Positions 1-9,664 of a DNA stretch of 64,000 nucleotides are shown here, piece after piece. The notes under the pieces were generated by a model. It ran no database searches and was not told the DNA's origin. It was given only the letters and a program-made list of their open reading frames with translations. Each line of letters begins with the position of its first letter. Positions within the stretch are counted from its first letter, which is position 1. Where the stretch lies: assembly GCF_011752045.1 (NCBI RefSeq), contig NZ_JAAKXW010000003.1, positions 62,001-126,000 of the forward strand, written 5' to 3'. This DNA is from Microbacterium hydrocarbonoxydans (GTDB lineage Bacteria; Actinomycetota; Actinomycetes; Actinomycetales; Microbacteriaceae). The position numbers and the translations under genes were made by a program.

Positions 1-680
1 TGGAACGAGACATCATCTCGGGAAAGGTCGGCCGCGGGAAGGCCCTCGAGATCGCGGAGGAACCCGAGCGACTGTCCGTCGAACAGAACGGTGCGCGGGT
101 GCACGTACAGGTCCACCGGATCGTCGCGCCGGTGCGCCCGCTCGAACAGCCCGAGCGGATCGCCGCGCACGACGCTGACCGGACCGACCTTCACGACCCC
201 GCGCTTCTGCGTGGGGATGGCGAAGAGCTCCTCCGCCTCCTCCCCCGGGGCGAGGCGCTGGATGCCGAACTCGCCGCGGCCGGAGCCCACCGGCAGCACC
301 ACCCGCGAGGGAAGGATCGCGCGGCTGCCGCGGTTGGCGAGCTTCAGCGCGCCGACCGCGCGCTCGCCGACGACGACGCGAGTCCGGGCGAGGTCGAGGG
401 ACACGTCGTAGGCGGTGCGACCGATGAGGAACAGCGCGCACAGCGCGACGGTCAGCGCGATCACCACGGCGGCGACGGTGAACTCGGCCCAGCCGGCGAC
501 CTGACCCAGGATCCAGAATCCGATGGTGACGGCCATCAGCACCCAGGCGAGCGGCCGCACCGCGGCCGCGATCATGCGGAGGCGCGCCAGGACGCGCGCG
601 CCGATGACCGCCGCGATGTCGCGCCAGCCGGCGTCGCGGTCGGTCGGCGCGGCCTGCGCCAGGAGCACCTCCCCCGTCAT
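1..680 (-). CDS. DUF58 domain protein, 3' end outside window
   Basis: The reading frame starts at an ATG that overlaps the MoxR stop codon (ATGA at 678-682) and runs open to the window edge, giving about 226 residues. It begins MTGEVLLAQAAPTDRD, followed by two adjacent hydrophobic segments at roughly residues 40-85, then a beta-rich part (TAYDVSLDLARTRVVVGERA, later GDPLGLFERAHR), and reaches LSRDDVSF, which in the family leads into the DUF58 core. DUF58 proteins accompany MoxR ATPases and are thought to act in chaperone-like or von Willebrand-type assembly at the membrane. The overlap with the ATPase gene indicates translational coupling. The C-terminal domain cannot be judged because it lies outside the window. 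Confidence 0.85.
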   Translation of the reverse strand, partial: MTGEVLLAQAAPTDRDAGWRDIAAVIGARVLARLRMIAAAVRPLAWVLMAVTIGFWILGQVAGWAEFTVAAVVIALTVALCALFLIGRTAYDVSLDLARTRVVVGERAVGALKLANRGSRAILPSRVVLPVGSGRGEFGIQRLAPGEEAEELFAIPTQKRGVVKVGPVSVVRGDPLGLFERAHRRDDPVDLYVHPRTVLFDGQSLGFLRDLEGLPAADLSRDDVSF

Positions 681-1651
681 CAGGCCGCCGATCGCGCCTG
701 CGGCGCGGCCACGCCGTCGAGCACGCGCGCGAGGACGACGTCGCTGGTCGTGCCGGCGAACTCGGCTTCGGCGTCCAGGAGCAGACGGTGCTGCCACACG
801 GGCCGGACCAGCGCCTTGATGTCATCCGGCAGCACGAAGTGGCGTCCGTGGGCCGCGGCCCAGATCTTGGCCATGCGGACCATCGCGATCGCGCCGCGGA
901 CCGAGACGCCCAGACGGATCGCGGAATCGTTTCGGGTCGCCTCGGCGAGCTCCGCGACATAGCGCAGCACCGCGGACTCGACATGCACCGAGGCGCCGAG
1001 GTCGGCCATGTCTGCCACCGCGCTCGTCGTGATGACGGCGGAGAGTCCAGCAGACGGGTTTCGGTCGGACGCCCCGGCCAGGATGCTCTCGGTCACGGCC
1101 AGGTCGGGGTAGCCGATCGTCGTCTTGATGAGGAAGCGGTCGAGCTGCGCCTCCGGGAGCTTGTACGTTCCCGCCTGCTCGATCGGGTTCTGGGTCGCGA
1201 TGACGAGGAACGGACGGCCGGTCGAGTGCGTCACGCCGTCGACGGTGACCCGCGACTCCTCCATGACCTCGAGCAGCGCCGACTGCGTCTTCGGCGAGGC
1301 GCGGTTGATCTCGTCGGCGAGCACGATCGAGGCGAAGATCGGTCCCTTGTGGAACTCGAAGCGGTGCGACTGCTGGTCGTAGATCGTGACGCCGGTGACG
1401 TCGGACGGCAGCAGGTCCGGGGTGAACTGGATGCGAGCGCTGGTGCCCTGCACGGTCGCGGCGAGCGCCTTGGCGAGGCTCGTCTTGCCGGTGCCGGGCG
1501 CGTCCTCGAGGAGCACGTGCCCCTCGGCCAGCATCGACGCCAGCACGAGGCTGACGATCTCGCGCTTGCCCTGGACGGCCTTGTCGACGTTGTCGACGAG
1601 GCGCTGGAAGGTGCCCTGGAACCAGGCGGCCTGTTCGGGGGTCATGCTCAT
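680..1651 (-). CDS. MoxR-family AAA+ ATPase
   Basis: 323 residues, normal length for the family. Walker A is APGTGKTS at residues 51-58, Walker B is IVLADEIN at 109-116, and the family hallmark ATQNPIEQAGTYKLPEAQLDRF follows, so it should be an active ATPase. MoxR ATPases act with DUF58 partners in maturation or remodelling of membrane and secreted complexes. The gene lies 37 bases after the giant Ig/FN3 gene and overlaps the DUF58 gene, so the three probably form one operon and the giant surface protein is a plausible client. A second ATG two codons inside (residue 3) is an alternative start; the upstream AGGA sits at a workable distance from either. Confidence 0.93.
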   Translation of the reverse strand: MSMTPEQAAWFQGTFQRLVDNVDKAVQGKREIVSLVLASMLAEGHVLLEDAPGTGKTSLAKALAATVQGTSARIQFTPDLLPSDVTGVTIYDQQSHRFEFHKGPIFASIVLADEINRASPKTQSALLEVMEESRVTVDGVTHSTGRPFLVIATQNPIEQAGTYKLPEAQLDRFLIKTTIGYPDLAVTESILAGASDRNPSAGLSAVITTSAVADMADLGASVHVESAVLRYVAELAEATRNDSAIRLGVSVRGAIAMVRMAKIWAAAHGRHFVLPDDIKALVRPVWQHRLLLDAEAEFAGTTSDVVLARVLDGVAAPQARSAA

Positions 1652-1688
1652 GTTCGGGAGTTCCTGTTCGTGTCGTCGATGTTCGTGT

Positions 1689-4600
1689 CTAGTACCAGGT
1701 CATCGCGTCGGCGTCGCCCCAGCCTCCGATGGTCACCCACACCCGGGTGTTCGGCCGGCCGTAGAAGCAGCCGAGCTCCACCTTGCCGTTCTTCGGGACC
1801 CACTTGGTCGCCCCGCCCCACTGTCCGCCGCTGTCGTTGCAGTAGAGCCGGTAGTTGCCGGCGGGGAAGTTCTCGACGGAGATCGCCATGTACGCGCACG
1901 AGGAGCTCGTGCAGCTGCCGTCACCACCCCACCCGGGAGGCCAGTTGCCGGATGTGCCCTTCACAGTTCGCGCCGTCGGCTTCGGAGGACTGTCCGTCTT
2001 GGCGGATGCGGAGGCGACCGGCGTCCAGGCCCCCGTCGAGTCCTGCGCGCGCACCTGGATGCTGTGCGTCTGGTCGTAACCGTTGCCCGGCGTGCGAGAG
2101 CCGGTCTGGTTCACGTTCTGCCAGCCGTTGCCGTTCACGTTGATCTGCGTGAGCGTGATGGGGCGGCCATTGTCGGACACCCTCGAGTCCCAGGTGAGTT
2201 CGACGCTGGTCCCGAGGTTCCGTGCCGTCGCCTTCGGCGCGAACGGGGCGCCGTACGGCACCTCGGACACGGTGTTCGACACGCCGCTCGCGTAAGTGGA
2301 CCCGTCCACGGTGGCGACGGCGCGCATCTCGACGCGGTACGTGGTGCCGTTGCTGAGCCCGCGGATCACCCGGTCACCGGGGAGCCCGGCCCAGCCGCCG
2401 CCGTTGAGGCGGTACTGGTAGGCGACCTCGCCGGTCCTGGCGCCGTTGCGGGAGCCGGGGGTGTAGGCGACCGTGATCGTGTGATCCGCCGGACGAAGGC
2501 TGTCGATGCGCGGCGGCGACGGCGCGATCACACCGCGGCGCGGCGCCGACGGGGCGCTGAGCTCACCCCAGCCGGCCTTGTTGTGCGCCTGGATCCGGAA
2601 CGTGTACGCGGTCTCCGAGGTCGGCACCACGACGGCCTGGCTGGTCGCCCCCGCGCTCGGGGTCAGCGTGTTGACGAGGGTCGACCCCTCGTAGACGTTG
2701 AGCCGGTAGGCGTCGATCGCGTCGCCGTTGCTGTTCGGAGCGACCCAGTTCACCTGCATCTGCGCCTGGTTGCCGACCGGCGCGAGCTCCTGGGTCGTCG
2801 GCGCGTTCGGGGTCATCGGCGGGCCCGCAGGCACCTCGGATGCCGACCAGCCGCTCCAGCTCGACGGCTCGGGCGCGCGGTTGTGCGCCTGGACCCGCAC
2901 CTGGTAGTTGCCGCCGTTCTCCAGCCCCTCCCAGACCAGGGAGTTGCCGGTGACGTTCTGCTTCTGCGTGATGCCCGACGGCGGTGCCGGCGAGATCTCG
3001 AGCGTGTACGACTCGACGGGCGACCCGGGGGTGGTCGGGGTGGTCCAGCTCACGTTGAGCGAGCGGTCGCCGAAGGTCAGCGTCGGCGGGCTCGGCGTGT
3101 CCGGGCGCGCATCCGGACGGGCCACCTCGGACGTCCCGGACGGCTTCGACTCGCCGACGCGGTTGGTCGCGGTCACCTGGAACGTGTACTCGACGTTGTT
3201 GGTGAGGCCGTCCAGCGTGCACGTCGTCGACTGGCACTCCTTTGTGTACGGCGTGCCGCTCACGGATCGCACCGTGTACTTCGTGATCTCGGCGCCGTTG
3301 TTCGAGGGGGCGCCGTAGGAGACGACGACCGTGCGGTCCTGCACGCTCGTGACCGTGGGGACTCCCGGTGCCGCGGGAACGCCCTGCACGGTGACGACGA
3401 TCTGCCCGTTCGCCTCGCGATCGGCATCCTCCGTCGCATCCTGGATGCGGTAGCCGACGACCATCGTGCCGACGAAGTCGCCGTTCGGGGTGACGACGAC
3501 CTCGTCGCCCTTGACCACCGCGGTGCCGCCGCCGGTCTCCGGAGCGGCCGCGACCAGCTTGAGCGGCGTCTCCGGGAACGGGTTGAAGTCGTTCGCGAGC
3601 ACGGGCACGGTGATGCTCTTGCCCTGGTCGGCCTCGGAGATCGTGTCGGTGTTGGCCGCGGGCAGAGCGCGGCTCGAAGCGGTCACGAGCACGCGCACCG
3701 TACCCTCGATCGGCTCCGTCTCGCCGTCGCTGATGCGCAGGGTCAGCGTGGCCGCCGTGCCCTTCTTCGCGTTCGAGGAGGCCTGCACCAGCAGCGTGCT
3801 GCCGTCTTCGATCTTCGCGGTGATCCCCTTCTCCTCACCGCCGACGATCGTGTAGTCGTGCTTGCCCTCGTCCTCCGGGTCGGGGTCGGTGGTCAGCGCC
3901 GCGAGATCGAGCGGGGTCGCGTCCTCGCCGGGGGCGACGCTGACCTCACCGCGGATGAAGGTCGGCTGCTGGTTCTCGGGGGGCAGCACGTTGATCGGGA
4001 TGCTGAGGGTCGCCTTGCGCCCCTCGGGATCGTCCGGGCCGGTGCCGTCGGTCACCTCGAAGGTGATCGCGTCCTGGCCGAAGTAGCCGGCGGCGGACGT
4101 GTAGACGAGGGTCTTCCCGTCCTTGACGAGGTCGGCTCCGTCGGCGTGGACGGCCGTGACCTTGGCGTGCTCGGTGATCACCACGTCGCCGCCGCCGGCG
4201 ACGGTGACGTACTTCGAGAGCGGCAGCTCCTTGGTCTCACCGCTGACGACCTCGACCGGCTTGGTCGACGTCAGGGTCGGACGCAGACCGTCCACTGAGG
4301 GGACGAAGATGAACGCGGACGCGGTCTGGTCGTCCTGATCGGTGAGCGTGTACCGGATGAGCTGCAGCTTCTCGCCGACCTCGACCCGCACCTTGCCGTT
4401 CTCGAGCAGCGTGCCGCCGGCGCCGACCTCGACGTCCAGAGCATCCGTCGTGCCGTCCGGGTCCTCGTCGTTGGTGAGGATGTCGATGTCGGCCGTCAGC
4501 GTCTCGTCCTTCAGATCGGCGGGACGCACGCGGTCGTCACGGGCGACCGGCGCCTGCAGCGGAACGTCTTCGTCGACGGTGATCTGCAGCACGGCGGATG

Positions 4601-7600
4601 CCGTCGCACCGCGAGCATCCGTGATCGTGTACTGCAGCGAGGTCTCGACCGCCCTGTCCGGGGCCTGGACGAGCACGCGGTCGCCCGACACGCGTGCCGA
4701 GAGGCCGTCCACATCGGGGAGCTCCAGGCCCTTCTTCACCAGTGCGACCTTGTCGCCCTCGGGGTCGGAGTCGTTGCCGAGCACGGGCACGGCGATCTCA
4801 CGACCGGGGCGGACCACGACGGCGTCCTTGACGGCGTACGGGGCCTGGTTCACCTGCTCGGCGGGGGCGATGCCGACGCGGATCGTGGCGACGCCCTCCT
4901 TGCCGAGGCGATCGCGGACCCGGTACTTGAAGGTGTCGACGCCGGTCGAGTCGTCGAAGGCCTCGTAGACGAAGTAGTTCTGGGCGGTCTCGACGATCCG
5001 TCCCTTGGTGGGGCTCGAGGTGATGTCGAGGAGTTCGACCGAGTCGCCCTCGGCATCCAGTCCGTCGAGCGGCACGGCGATGTTGACCTCGGTTCCGGCG
5101 AGCGCGCGCGCCTCGAGATCACGCGGGCGCGGCGCGGAGTTCTTCTCGACGTCCACCGGCAGGATCTGGATCGTGACGTAGCCGGCCGCCTTCTGCTGCC
5201 GGGAGTCGACCGCCTCGTAGGTCAGGTAGACCGTCTTCGCCTCCGGGCCTGCCTTGAAGCGCACCTTGTCCTGCGAGACGAACGCCTCGCCGTCCTCAGG
5301 GTCCACGAACGGCTCGATGAGCTCCGGGGCGACGTGCAGGGTGTCGCCGCTCGGGTGGGTGTCGTTGTCGAGCACGGGGATCGTGACGACGTCGCCGGCG
5401 CGGACGTACACCGTGTCGTCGTTCGCGACGGGCTGGAGGATCTCCTCCGGCGGGGCGATCGGGATCACCACGACCTCGCCCTCCGCCGACTGGGAGCCGT
5501 TGGAGATGCGGTACTTGACCCGCACCTGCTCCTCGAGCGCACCCTGGTCGGTGATGCGGAGCGTCTCGTGGTTGATCACCGAGACGGAGATGCCGCTGCT
5601 CGGCTCGAGCGAGACGGACTGCACGACGAGGATGCCGCCGGACGGGTCGGTGTCGTTCGCGAGCACGCCGATGAGGGTGTCACCGCCGGAGGGCAGCAGT
5701 GCGACGTCGCGCACGGCGACCGGGGGCAGGTCCGCCTCCGCCGCGTCGAGGACGTCGATGCGCACCAGCCCCTCGCCGTTGGCCGGACCGGCCGTCGCCA
5801 GGTACTGCACGTAGTAGACGCCGGGCTTCGGGGCGGAGAAGGAGAAGGTGTTGTTCGTGATGTCGGGGAGTACGGTGGCGCCGAGCGTCTCGTCGACGCG
5901 GCCGAGGCGCAGCGGCTCGCGGCCCGAGCTCGTGTCGTTCGCGAGCGGCGAGACCGTGATCTGCTCGCCCACTCGAGTGACGACATGGTCCGCGTTGGTC
6001 TTCGGGTTGGTGCTTCCCGCCGGGCGCACGTCGAGCGTGATGGTGCCGGTCGCGACCTCGCCGAAGCCGTCGGCCACGGTGACCTGCACGTCCTTGCGGC
6101 CCTGCAGGCTCGCGGTGGCCTTGTAGGTGATCTGCCCGTCGGTGCTGAAGTCGGCCTCGTCCCCGGGAGCGGGCACGACGCTCTTGAGGTAGACGTCGTC
6201 TCCGTCGGGATCGATCCAGTCCGGAAGGATGTTGTACGAGATCGTCCCGCCGCTCTCGACCGTCAGCATCGTCTTCCGCTTCGGAGTCGGGGCGCCGTTC
6301 ACGTCCCAGTCGTGCACCGCCAGCGTGACGGCGGCGGTGTCCTTGCCGCCTCGCCCGTCGTCGGCGTCGTAGGTGAAGGTCGCCGAACCCGAGGCCTTCT
6401 CCTCGACGGCGATCTGCAGGGAGCCGCCGTCGTAGATCGGCTGCACGGTGCCGATCGCCGGCTGCGCCTCGGCGAGCGCGGCCACGAGCACATCGCCGTC
6501 CGGATCGTTGTCGTTGTCGAGCACCGGCAGGATCACGGACGCGCCCGGTCGCACGCCGAAGGAGTCATCTTCGGCGATCGGCGGCGTGTTCACGTCGCTG
6601 CGCTCGGGGAGCGTCGTCTCGACCGTCTCCTCGGTGCTCTCCTCCTGGTCCTCGGACTCGCCCTCCGGCGGCACGATGTCGTCCCAGTTGTCCACGCGCT
6701 TCAGGCTGTCGTCCGCCATCCAGGCGGCACCGCCGACGGCGTCGTTGAGGATGATGACGTCGCGGTTGACGCGGAACTTCAGCGACGCGGAGTCCTCGGC
6801 ACCCGCGATCTTCTCGTTGACGTCGTTGGCGTCGCCGGCGCATTCGCGCACGAACCGGGCGGAGCCCGCCCAGGCGCCATAGGCGCAGCCGCGCAGGGTC
6901 ACCGGCGACGCCGGCGTGCCCTCGGCGCCCGCCTCGGCCGCCGCCGGCTCGCTTCCGTCGAGAGGAACGCTGACGAGCGCCGTCGCCGTCGAGACGGCCA
7001 CGGCCTCGGCCGGATCCGAAGCCTGCTGCAGCACGGCATCCGCGGCGCCCTTGACCTCGGTGCGGAACCCGCCGGGGGTGCTGACGACGCCCGCGGCGTC
7101 GAGGATGACGGGGGTGCTCCCGACCGCGGTGATCTGCGGGGCCTCGGAGTCGTCGAGCTCGCCGGCGGATGCCGTGGACGGATCGAGCGCCTGGCCCTCG
7201 TTGTCGACAGGCACGGTGACGACCTCGCCGCTTTCGGCGGACACTGCGAAGACCGTTCCGTCGTAGGCGACGGCGACGTCGGCCTTGCCGCCGAGTTCGG
7301 CGACGGGCTCGGCTGCCTCGATGTCGAAGGACGCGATGCCCTTGACCGGCACGACCCAGAGGTCGCCCGACTTCGTGTCGAGGATCGCCGCGGTCTCCTC
7401 GCCGAGCGCCACCTTGGCGGAGCCGGGGATGTTCGCGGTGTCGCCGAGCGAGACGCGCGCCGGATCGACGGCGGTGACGGTGGACCCGCCCTCGTCGACG
7501 ACCAGCACGTTCGTCTCGTCCTGGAGGATGTCGTAGTTCTCGCCGGTCGTGCGCAGACCGCCGTCGAGCAGTGTGGACTCGTGGTTGAAGTGCCCGACGA

Positions 7601-7772
7601 GGAGGCTGGACGTCTTCGTGATCCACACGCCGCCGTCGTTCAGGTCGACCTTGGTGGTGGGCACGCCTTCATAGCTGAACGCCATCGTGGTCAGGGCGAC
7701 GACCCCGACCGTCACTCCCGCCGCCGACGCCAGCGTCTTCGGCCGCGCGCGCATCCACGACAGTGCCTTCAT
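1689..7772 (-). CDS. Giant membrane-anchored Ig-like/fibronectin III protein
   Basis: 2027 residues. A short cytoplasmic N-terminus and one transmembrane helix (about residues 13-30) are followed by a beta-rich, propeller-like region to about 370, an acidic linker rich in Glu, about eleven cadherin-like/Ig-like repeats marked by 'LxNDxDPxGD' (about 394-1460), five fibronectin type III domains (about 1462-1930), and a C-terminal module with paired cysteines (SCTSSSC, YRLYC, LGC) ending in Trp-Tyr. That C-terminal module resembles one found at the end of actinobacterial extracellular Ser/Thr kinases and FN3 proteins (recollection, not searched). The start is supported by a GGGGGA ribosome site 7 bases upstream. 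The protein is probably outward-facing and assembled with the help of the downstream MoxR/DUF58 pair. Ligand unknown. Confidence 0.88.
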   Translation of the reverse strand: MKALSWMRARPKTLASAAGVTVGVVALTTMAFSYEGVPTTKVDLNDGGVWITKTSSLLVGHFNHESTLLDGGLRTTGENYDILQDETNVLVVDEGGSTVTAVDPARVSLGDTANIPGSAKVALGEETAAILDTKSGDLWVVPVKGIASFDIEAAEPVAELGGKADVAVAYDGTVFAVSAESGEVVTVPVDNEGQALDPSTASAGELDDSEAPQITAVGSTPVILDAAGVVSTPGGFRTEVKGAADAVLQQASDPAEAVAVSTATALVSVPLDGSEPAAAEAGAEGTPASPVTLRGCAYGAWAGSARFVRECAGDANDVNEKIAGAEDSASLKFRVNRDVIILNDAVGGAAWMADDSLKRVDNWDDIVPPEGESEDQEESTEETVETTLPERSDVNTPPIAEDDSFGVRPGASVILPVLDNDNDPDGDVLVAALAEAQPAIGTVQPIYDGGSLQIAVEEKASGSATFTYDADDGRGGKDTAAVTLAVHDWDVNGAPTPKRKTMLTVESGGTISYNILPDWIDPDGDDVYLKSVVPAPGDEADFSTDGQITYKATASLQGRKDVQVTVADGFGEVATGTITLDVRPAGSTNPKTNADHVVTRVGEQITVSPLANDTSSGREPLRLGRVDETLGATVLPDITNNTFSFSAPKPGVYYVQYLATAGPANGEGLVRIDVLDAAEADLPPVAVRDVALLPSGGDTLIGVLANDTDPSGGILVVQSVSLEPSSGISVSVINHETLRITDQGALEEQVRVKYRISNGSQSAEGEVVVIPIAPPEEILQPVANDDTVYVRAGDVVTIPVLDNDTHPSGDTLHVAPELIEPFVDPEDGEAFVSQDKVRFKAGPEAKTVYLTYEAVDSRQQKAAGYVTIQILPVDVEKNSAPRPRDLEARALAGTEVNIAVPLDGLDAEGDSVELLDITSSPTKGRIVETAQNYFVYEAFDDSTGVDTFKYRVRDRLGKEGVATIRVGIAPAEQVNQAPYAVKDAVVVRPGREIAVPVLGNDSDPEGDKVALVKKGLELPDVDGLSARVSGDRVLVQAPDRAVETSLQYTITDARGATASAVLQITVDEDVPLQAPVARDDRVRPADLKDETLTADIDILTNDEDPDGTTDALDVEVGAGGTLLENGKVRVEVGEKLQLIRYTLTDQDDQTASAFIFVPSVDGLRPTLTSTKPVEVVSGETKELPLSKYVTVAGGGDVVITEHAKVTAVHADGADLVKDGKTLVYTSAAGYFGQDAITFEVTDGTGPDDPEGRKATLSIPINVLPPENQQPTFIRGEVSVAPGEDATPLDLAALTTDPDPEDEGKHDYTIVGGEEKGITAKIEDGSTLLVQASSNAKKGTAATLTLRISDGETEPIEGTVRVLVTASSRALPAANTDTISEADQGKSITVPVLANDFNPFPETPLKLVAAAPETGGGTAVVKGDEVVVTPNGDFVGTMVVGYRIQDATEDADREANGQIVVTVQGVPAAPGVPTVTSVQDRTVVVSYGAPSNNGAEITKYTVRSVSGTPYTKECQSTTCTLDGLTNNVEYTFQVTATNRVGESKPSGTSEVARPDARPDTPSPPTLTFGDRSLNVSWTTPTTPGSPVESYTLEISPAPPSGITQKQNVTGNSLVWEGLENGGNYQVRVQAHNRAPEPSSWSGWSASEVPAGPPMTPNAPTTQELAPVGNQAQMQVNWVAPNSNGDAIDAYRLNVYEGSTLVNTLTPSAGATSQAVVVPTSETAYTFRIQAHNKAGWGELSAPSAPRRGVIAPSPPRIDSLRPADHTITVAYTPGSRNGARTGEVAYQYRLNGGGWAGLPGDRVIRGLSNGTTYRVEMRAVATVDGSTYASGVSNTVSEVPYGAPFAPKATARNLGTSVELTWDSRVSDNGRPITLTQINVNGNGWQNVNQTGSRTPGNGYDQTHSIQVRAQDSTGAWTPVASASAKTDSPPKPTARTVKGTSGNWPPGWGGDGSCTSSSCAYMAISVENFPAGNYRLYCNDSGGQWGGATKWVPKNGKVELGCFYGRPNTRVWVTIGGWGDADAMTWY

Positions 7773-7809
7773 CGCGTTTTCCCCCGGTGTTCACGTACAT
7801 GTTCCCTGT

Positions 7810-7831
7810 GCCGGTCGCAGAGGCGACCGGC
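7810..7831. other. Hairpin in leader of the giant Ig/FN3 gene
   Basis: A perfect 9-bp stem GCCGGTCGC / GCGACCGGC with an AGAG loop, about 40 bases before the ATG of the giant gene. It could be part of that gene's leader or a second termination structure for the glycosylase gene. No function can be assigned. Confidence 0.45.
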
Positions 7832-7870
7832 GGGACATACCCGCCCATCCTAACCGGGGTCGATTTCGCA

Positions 7871-7912
7871 CTCGATGGGGAGAGATACCCATCGAGCCCG
7901 CAGGGCGGGCTC
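7871..7912 (-). terminator. Tandem hairpins after the glycosylase gene
   Basis: Two adjacent hairpins: CTCGATGGG / CCCATCGAG with an 8-base loop, and GAGCCCGC / GCGGGCTC with loop AGG, the latter touching the stop codon of the glycosylase gene. There is no clear U-run, as is common for actinobacterial terminators. Confidence 0.5.
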
Positions 7913-8489
7913 AGCTGGCTGCGGCCCGCCAGCATCCTTCGAGGTGGTCGTCGACCATGCCCGCCGACTGCATCAGCGCGTACATCGTCACAGGTCCCAC
8001 GAACCGGAATCCGCGGCGGCGGAGCTCCTTGCTCATCGCCGTCGACTCCGCCGTGACCGCGGGCACGTCGGCCATCGAGGCGGGACGGGCGACGCGCGGC
8101 GCGGGCGCGAACGACCACATCAGCTCGTCGAGCTCCCCCTCCGCCATGTCCAGGACCAGGCGGGCGTTGCCGATGGTCGCCTCGATCTTCGCGCGGTTGC
8201 GGATGATGCCGGCATCTGCCATGAGCCGCTCGACGTCGTCCTCACCGAAGGCGGCGACCGCCTGCGGCTCGAAGCCGGCGAACACCTCGCGGAACCGGGG
8301 CCGCTTGCGCAGGATCGTGATCCAGGAGAGACCCGCCTGGAAGCCCTCGAGCGCCATCTTCTCGAACAGCGCACGGTCGCCGTGCAGCGGCGTGCCCCAC
8401 TCCTCGTCGTGGTAGCGGCGGTACTCGGCATCGTCGCCCACCCAGGCGCAGCGTCCACGGGCATCCGGCCCGACGATCAGAGAGGTCAC
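7911..8489 (-). CDS. tag: DNA-3-methyladenine glycosylase I
   Basis: 192 residues. It matches the Tag family along its whole length: RCAWVGDD at the N-terminus, LEGFQAGLSW with the catalytic-type Glu48, and a C-terminal GPVTMYALMQ...HLEGCW. The zinc ligands of the family are all present: Cys14, His27, His182 and Cys186. It removes 3-methyladenine from alkylated DNA in base excision repair. The start is a GTG directly preceded by a TAGCGT -10 box at leaderless spacing. It appears to be a single-gene unit. Confidence 0.95.
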   Translation of the reverse strand: MTSLIVGPDARGRCAWVGDDAEYRRYHDEEWGTPLHGDRALFEKMALEGFQAGLSWITILRKRPRFREVFAGFEPQAVAAFGEDDVERLMADAGIIRNRAKIEATIGNARLVLDMAEGELDELMWSFAPAPRVARPASMADVPAVTAESTAMSKELRRRGFRFVGPVTMYALMQSAGMVDDHLEGCWRAAAS

Positions 8490-8495
8490 CCTGCG

Positions 8496-8501
8496 ACGCT
8501 A
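8496..8501 (-). promoter_or_regulatory. -10 box, leaderless start of tag
   Basis: TAGCGT followed by exactly six bases and the GTG start codon, so transcription should begin at or next to the start codon. No Shine-Dalgarno sequence is available. Confidence 0.55.
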
Positions 8502-8517
8502 TCGCGGGTCGCCGACG

Positions 8518-9564
8518 TCACGCCCCGAACGTCTTCGCGTCGATGACGAACCGGTAGCGGACGTCGGAGGCGAGCACCCGGTCGTAGGCGTCGTTGATCG
8601 CGGATGCCGGGATCACCTCGATCTCCGCGGCGATGCCGTGCTCGGCGCAGAAGTCGAGCATCTCCTGCGTCTCGCGGATGCCGCCGATGTTCGATCCGGC
8701 GATCGTCTTGTTGCCGCCGATGAGCGAGCCGACGTTCAGGGCCAGCGGCTCGCCGGGCGCCCCGACGCACACCATCGTGCCGCCGGTGGCGAGCAGGCCG
8801 AGGTAGGCGCGGAGGTCGACGACGGCGCTGACCGTGTTGAGGATGACGTCGAAGGAGCCGCGCAGCTCGCGGAAGGTGGCGGGGTCGCCGGTGGCGCGGT
8901 AGTCGTCGGCGCCGAGCCGCAGACCGTCGTCCTTCTTGCTCAGGGTCTGCGAGAGCACGGTCACGTGAGCGCCGAGGGCGTGCGCGATCTGCACGCCCAT
9001 GTGCCCGAGGCCGCCGAGCCCGACGACGGCGACGCGCGTGCCGGGTCCGACCTTCCAGTGCCGCAGCGGCGAGTAGGTGGTGATGCCGGCGCACAGCAGC
9101 GGCGCGGCCGCATCGAGCGGGAGGGCGTCGGGGATGCGGACGACGAACGACTCCGTGACGACGACCTGCTCCGAGTAGCCGCCCTGGGTGACGGTGCCGT
9201 CGCGGTCGGTGCTGCCGTAGGTGAAGACGGCGCCCTCGGCGCAGAACTGCTCCTGGCCGCGCAGGCAGCTGTCGCACGCGCCGCAGGAGTCCACCATGCA
9301 GCCGACGCCGACCCTGTCGCCCACGGCGTGGGCGGTGACCTCGGAGCCGACGGCCGCGACGGTGCCCGCGATCTCGTGCCCGGGCGCGAGCGGGTACTGC
9401 TGCGGACCCCAGTCTCCCTGCACCGTGTGGATGTCGGAGTGGCAGATGCCTGCGTAGGCGATGTCGATGAGCACGTCGTGCGGGCCGAGCTCGCGGCGCT
9501 CGATGACGGTCTTCTCCAGCGGGGCGGCTTCGCGGGGGGCTGCATAGGCGTGGACGCGGGTCAT
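8518..9564 (-). CDS. Zinc-dependent alcohol dehydrogenase, YahK/cinnamyl-alcohol type
   Basis: 348 residues of the medium-chain dehydrogenase superfamily. GICHSD contains catalytic-zinc Cys41, PGHE carries His63-Glu64, the structural zinc cysteines are [15 protein letters not shown] (Cys94, 97, 100, 108), and [11 protein letters not shown] is the dinucleotide-binding turn. The pattern fits NADP-dependent aldehyde reductases of the YahK/CAD branch, which reduce a broad range of aldehydes to alcohols. It is followed 28 bases later by tag but has its own leaderless promoter. The physiological substrate is unknown. Confidence 0.92.
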   Translation of the reverse strand: MTRVHAYAAPREAAPLEKTVIERRELGPHDVLIDIAYAGICHSDIHTVQGDWGPQQYPLAPGHEIAGTVAAVGSEVTAHAVGDRVGVGCMVDSCGACDSCLRGQEQFCAEGAVFTYGSTDRDGTVTQGGYSEQVVVTESFVVRIPDALPLDAAAPLLCAGITTYSPLRHWKVGPGTRVAVVGLGGLGHMGVQIAHALGAHVTVLSQTLSKKDDGLRLGADDYRATGDPATFRELRGSFDVILNTVSAVVDLRAYLGLLATGGTMVCVGAPGEPLALNVGSLIGGNKTIAGSNIGGIRETQEMLDFCAEHGIAAEIEVIPASAINDAYDRVLASDVRYRFVIDAKTFGA

Positions 9565-9571
9565 GCCCTCG

Positions 9572-9577
9572 AGCCTA
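9572..9577 (-). promoter_or_regulatory. -10 box, near-leaderless start of alcohol dehydrogenase
   Basis: TAGGCT, seven bases, then ATG. This is the same arrangement as at several other genes of the window. Confidence 0.5.
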
Positions 9578-9591
9578 GTCAGCCCCCACCA

Positions 9592-9654
9592 CGCTCCCGT
9601 ATGAGTTGTCGTCGCGAGAACGGCGTTTCAGCGACAACAGCTCATACGGGAGCG
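9592..9654. repeat. Large inverted repeat at the 3' end of the acyl-CoA oxidase gene
   Basis: Two 24-base arms (9592-9615 and 9631-9654) that are complementary at 22 positions, separated by 15 bases. The outer 14 pairs (CGCTCCCGTATGAG) are perfect. It starts 10 bases after the stop codon of the acyl-CoA oxidase-like gene, so it may work as terminator or 3' stabiliser. It is much larger than an ordinary terminator stem. Confidence 0.75.
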
Positions 9655-9664
9655 ACCCGGGGGG

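Noticed and set aside
7773..7870. A small gene between the glycosylase and giant Ig/FN3 genes
   Set aside because: Only hairpins and a ribosome site are visible; no frame with coding character.
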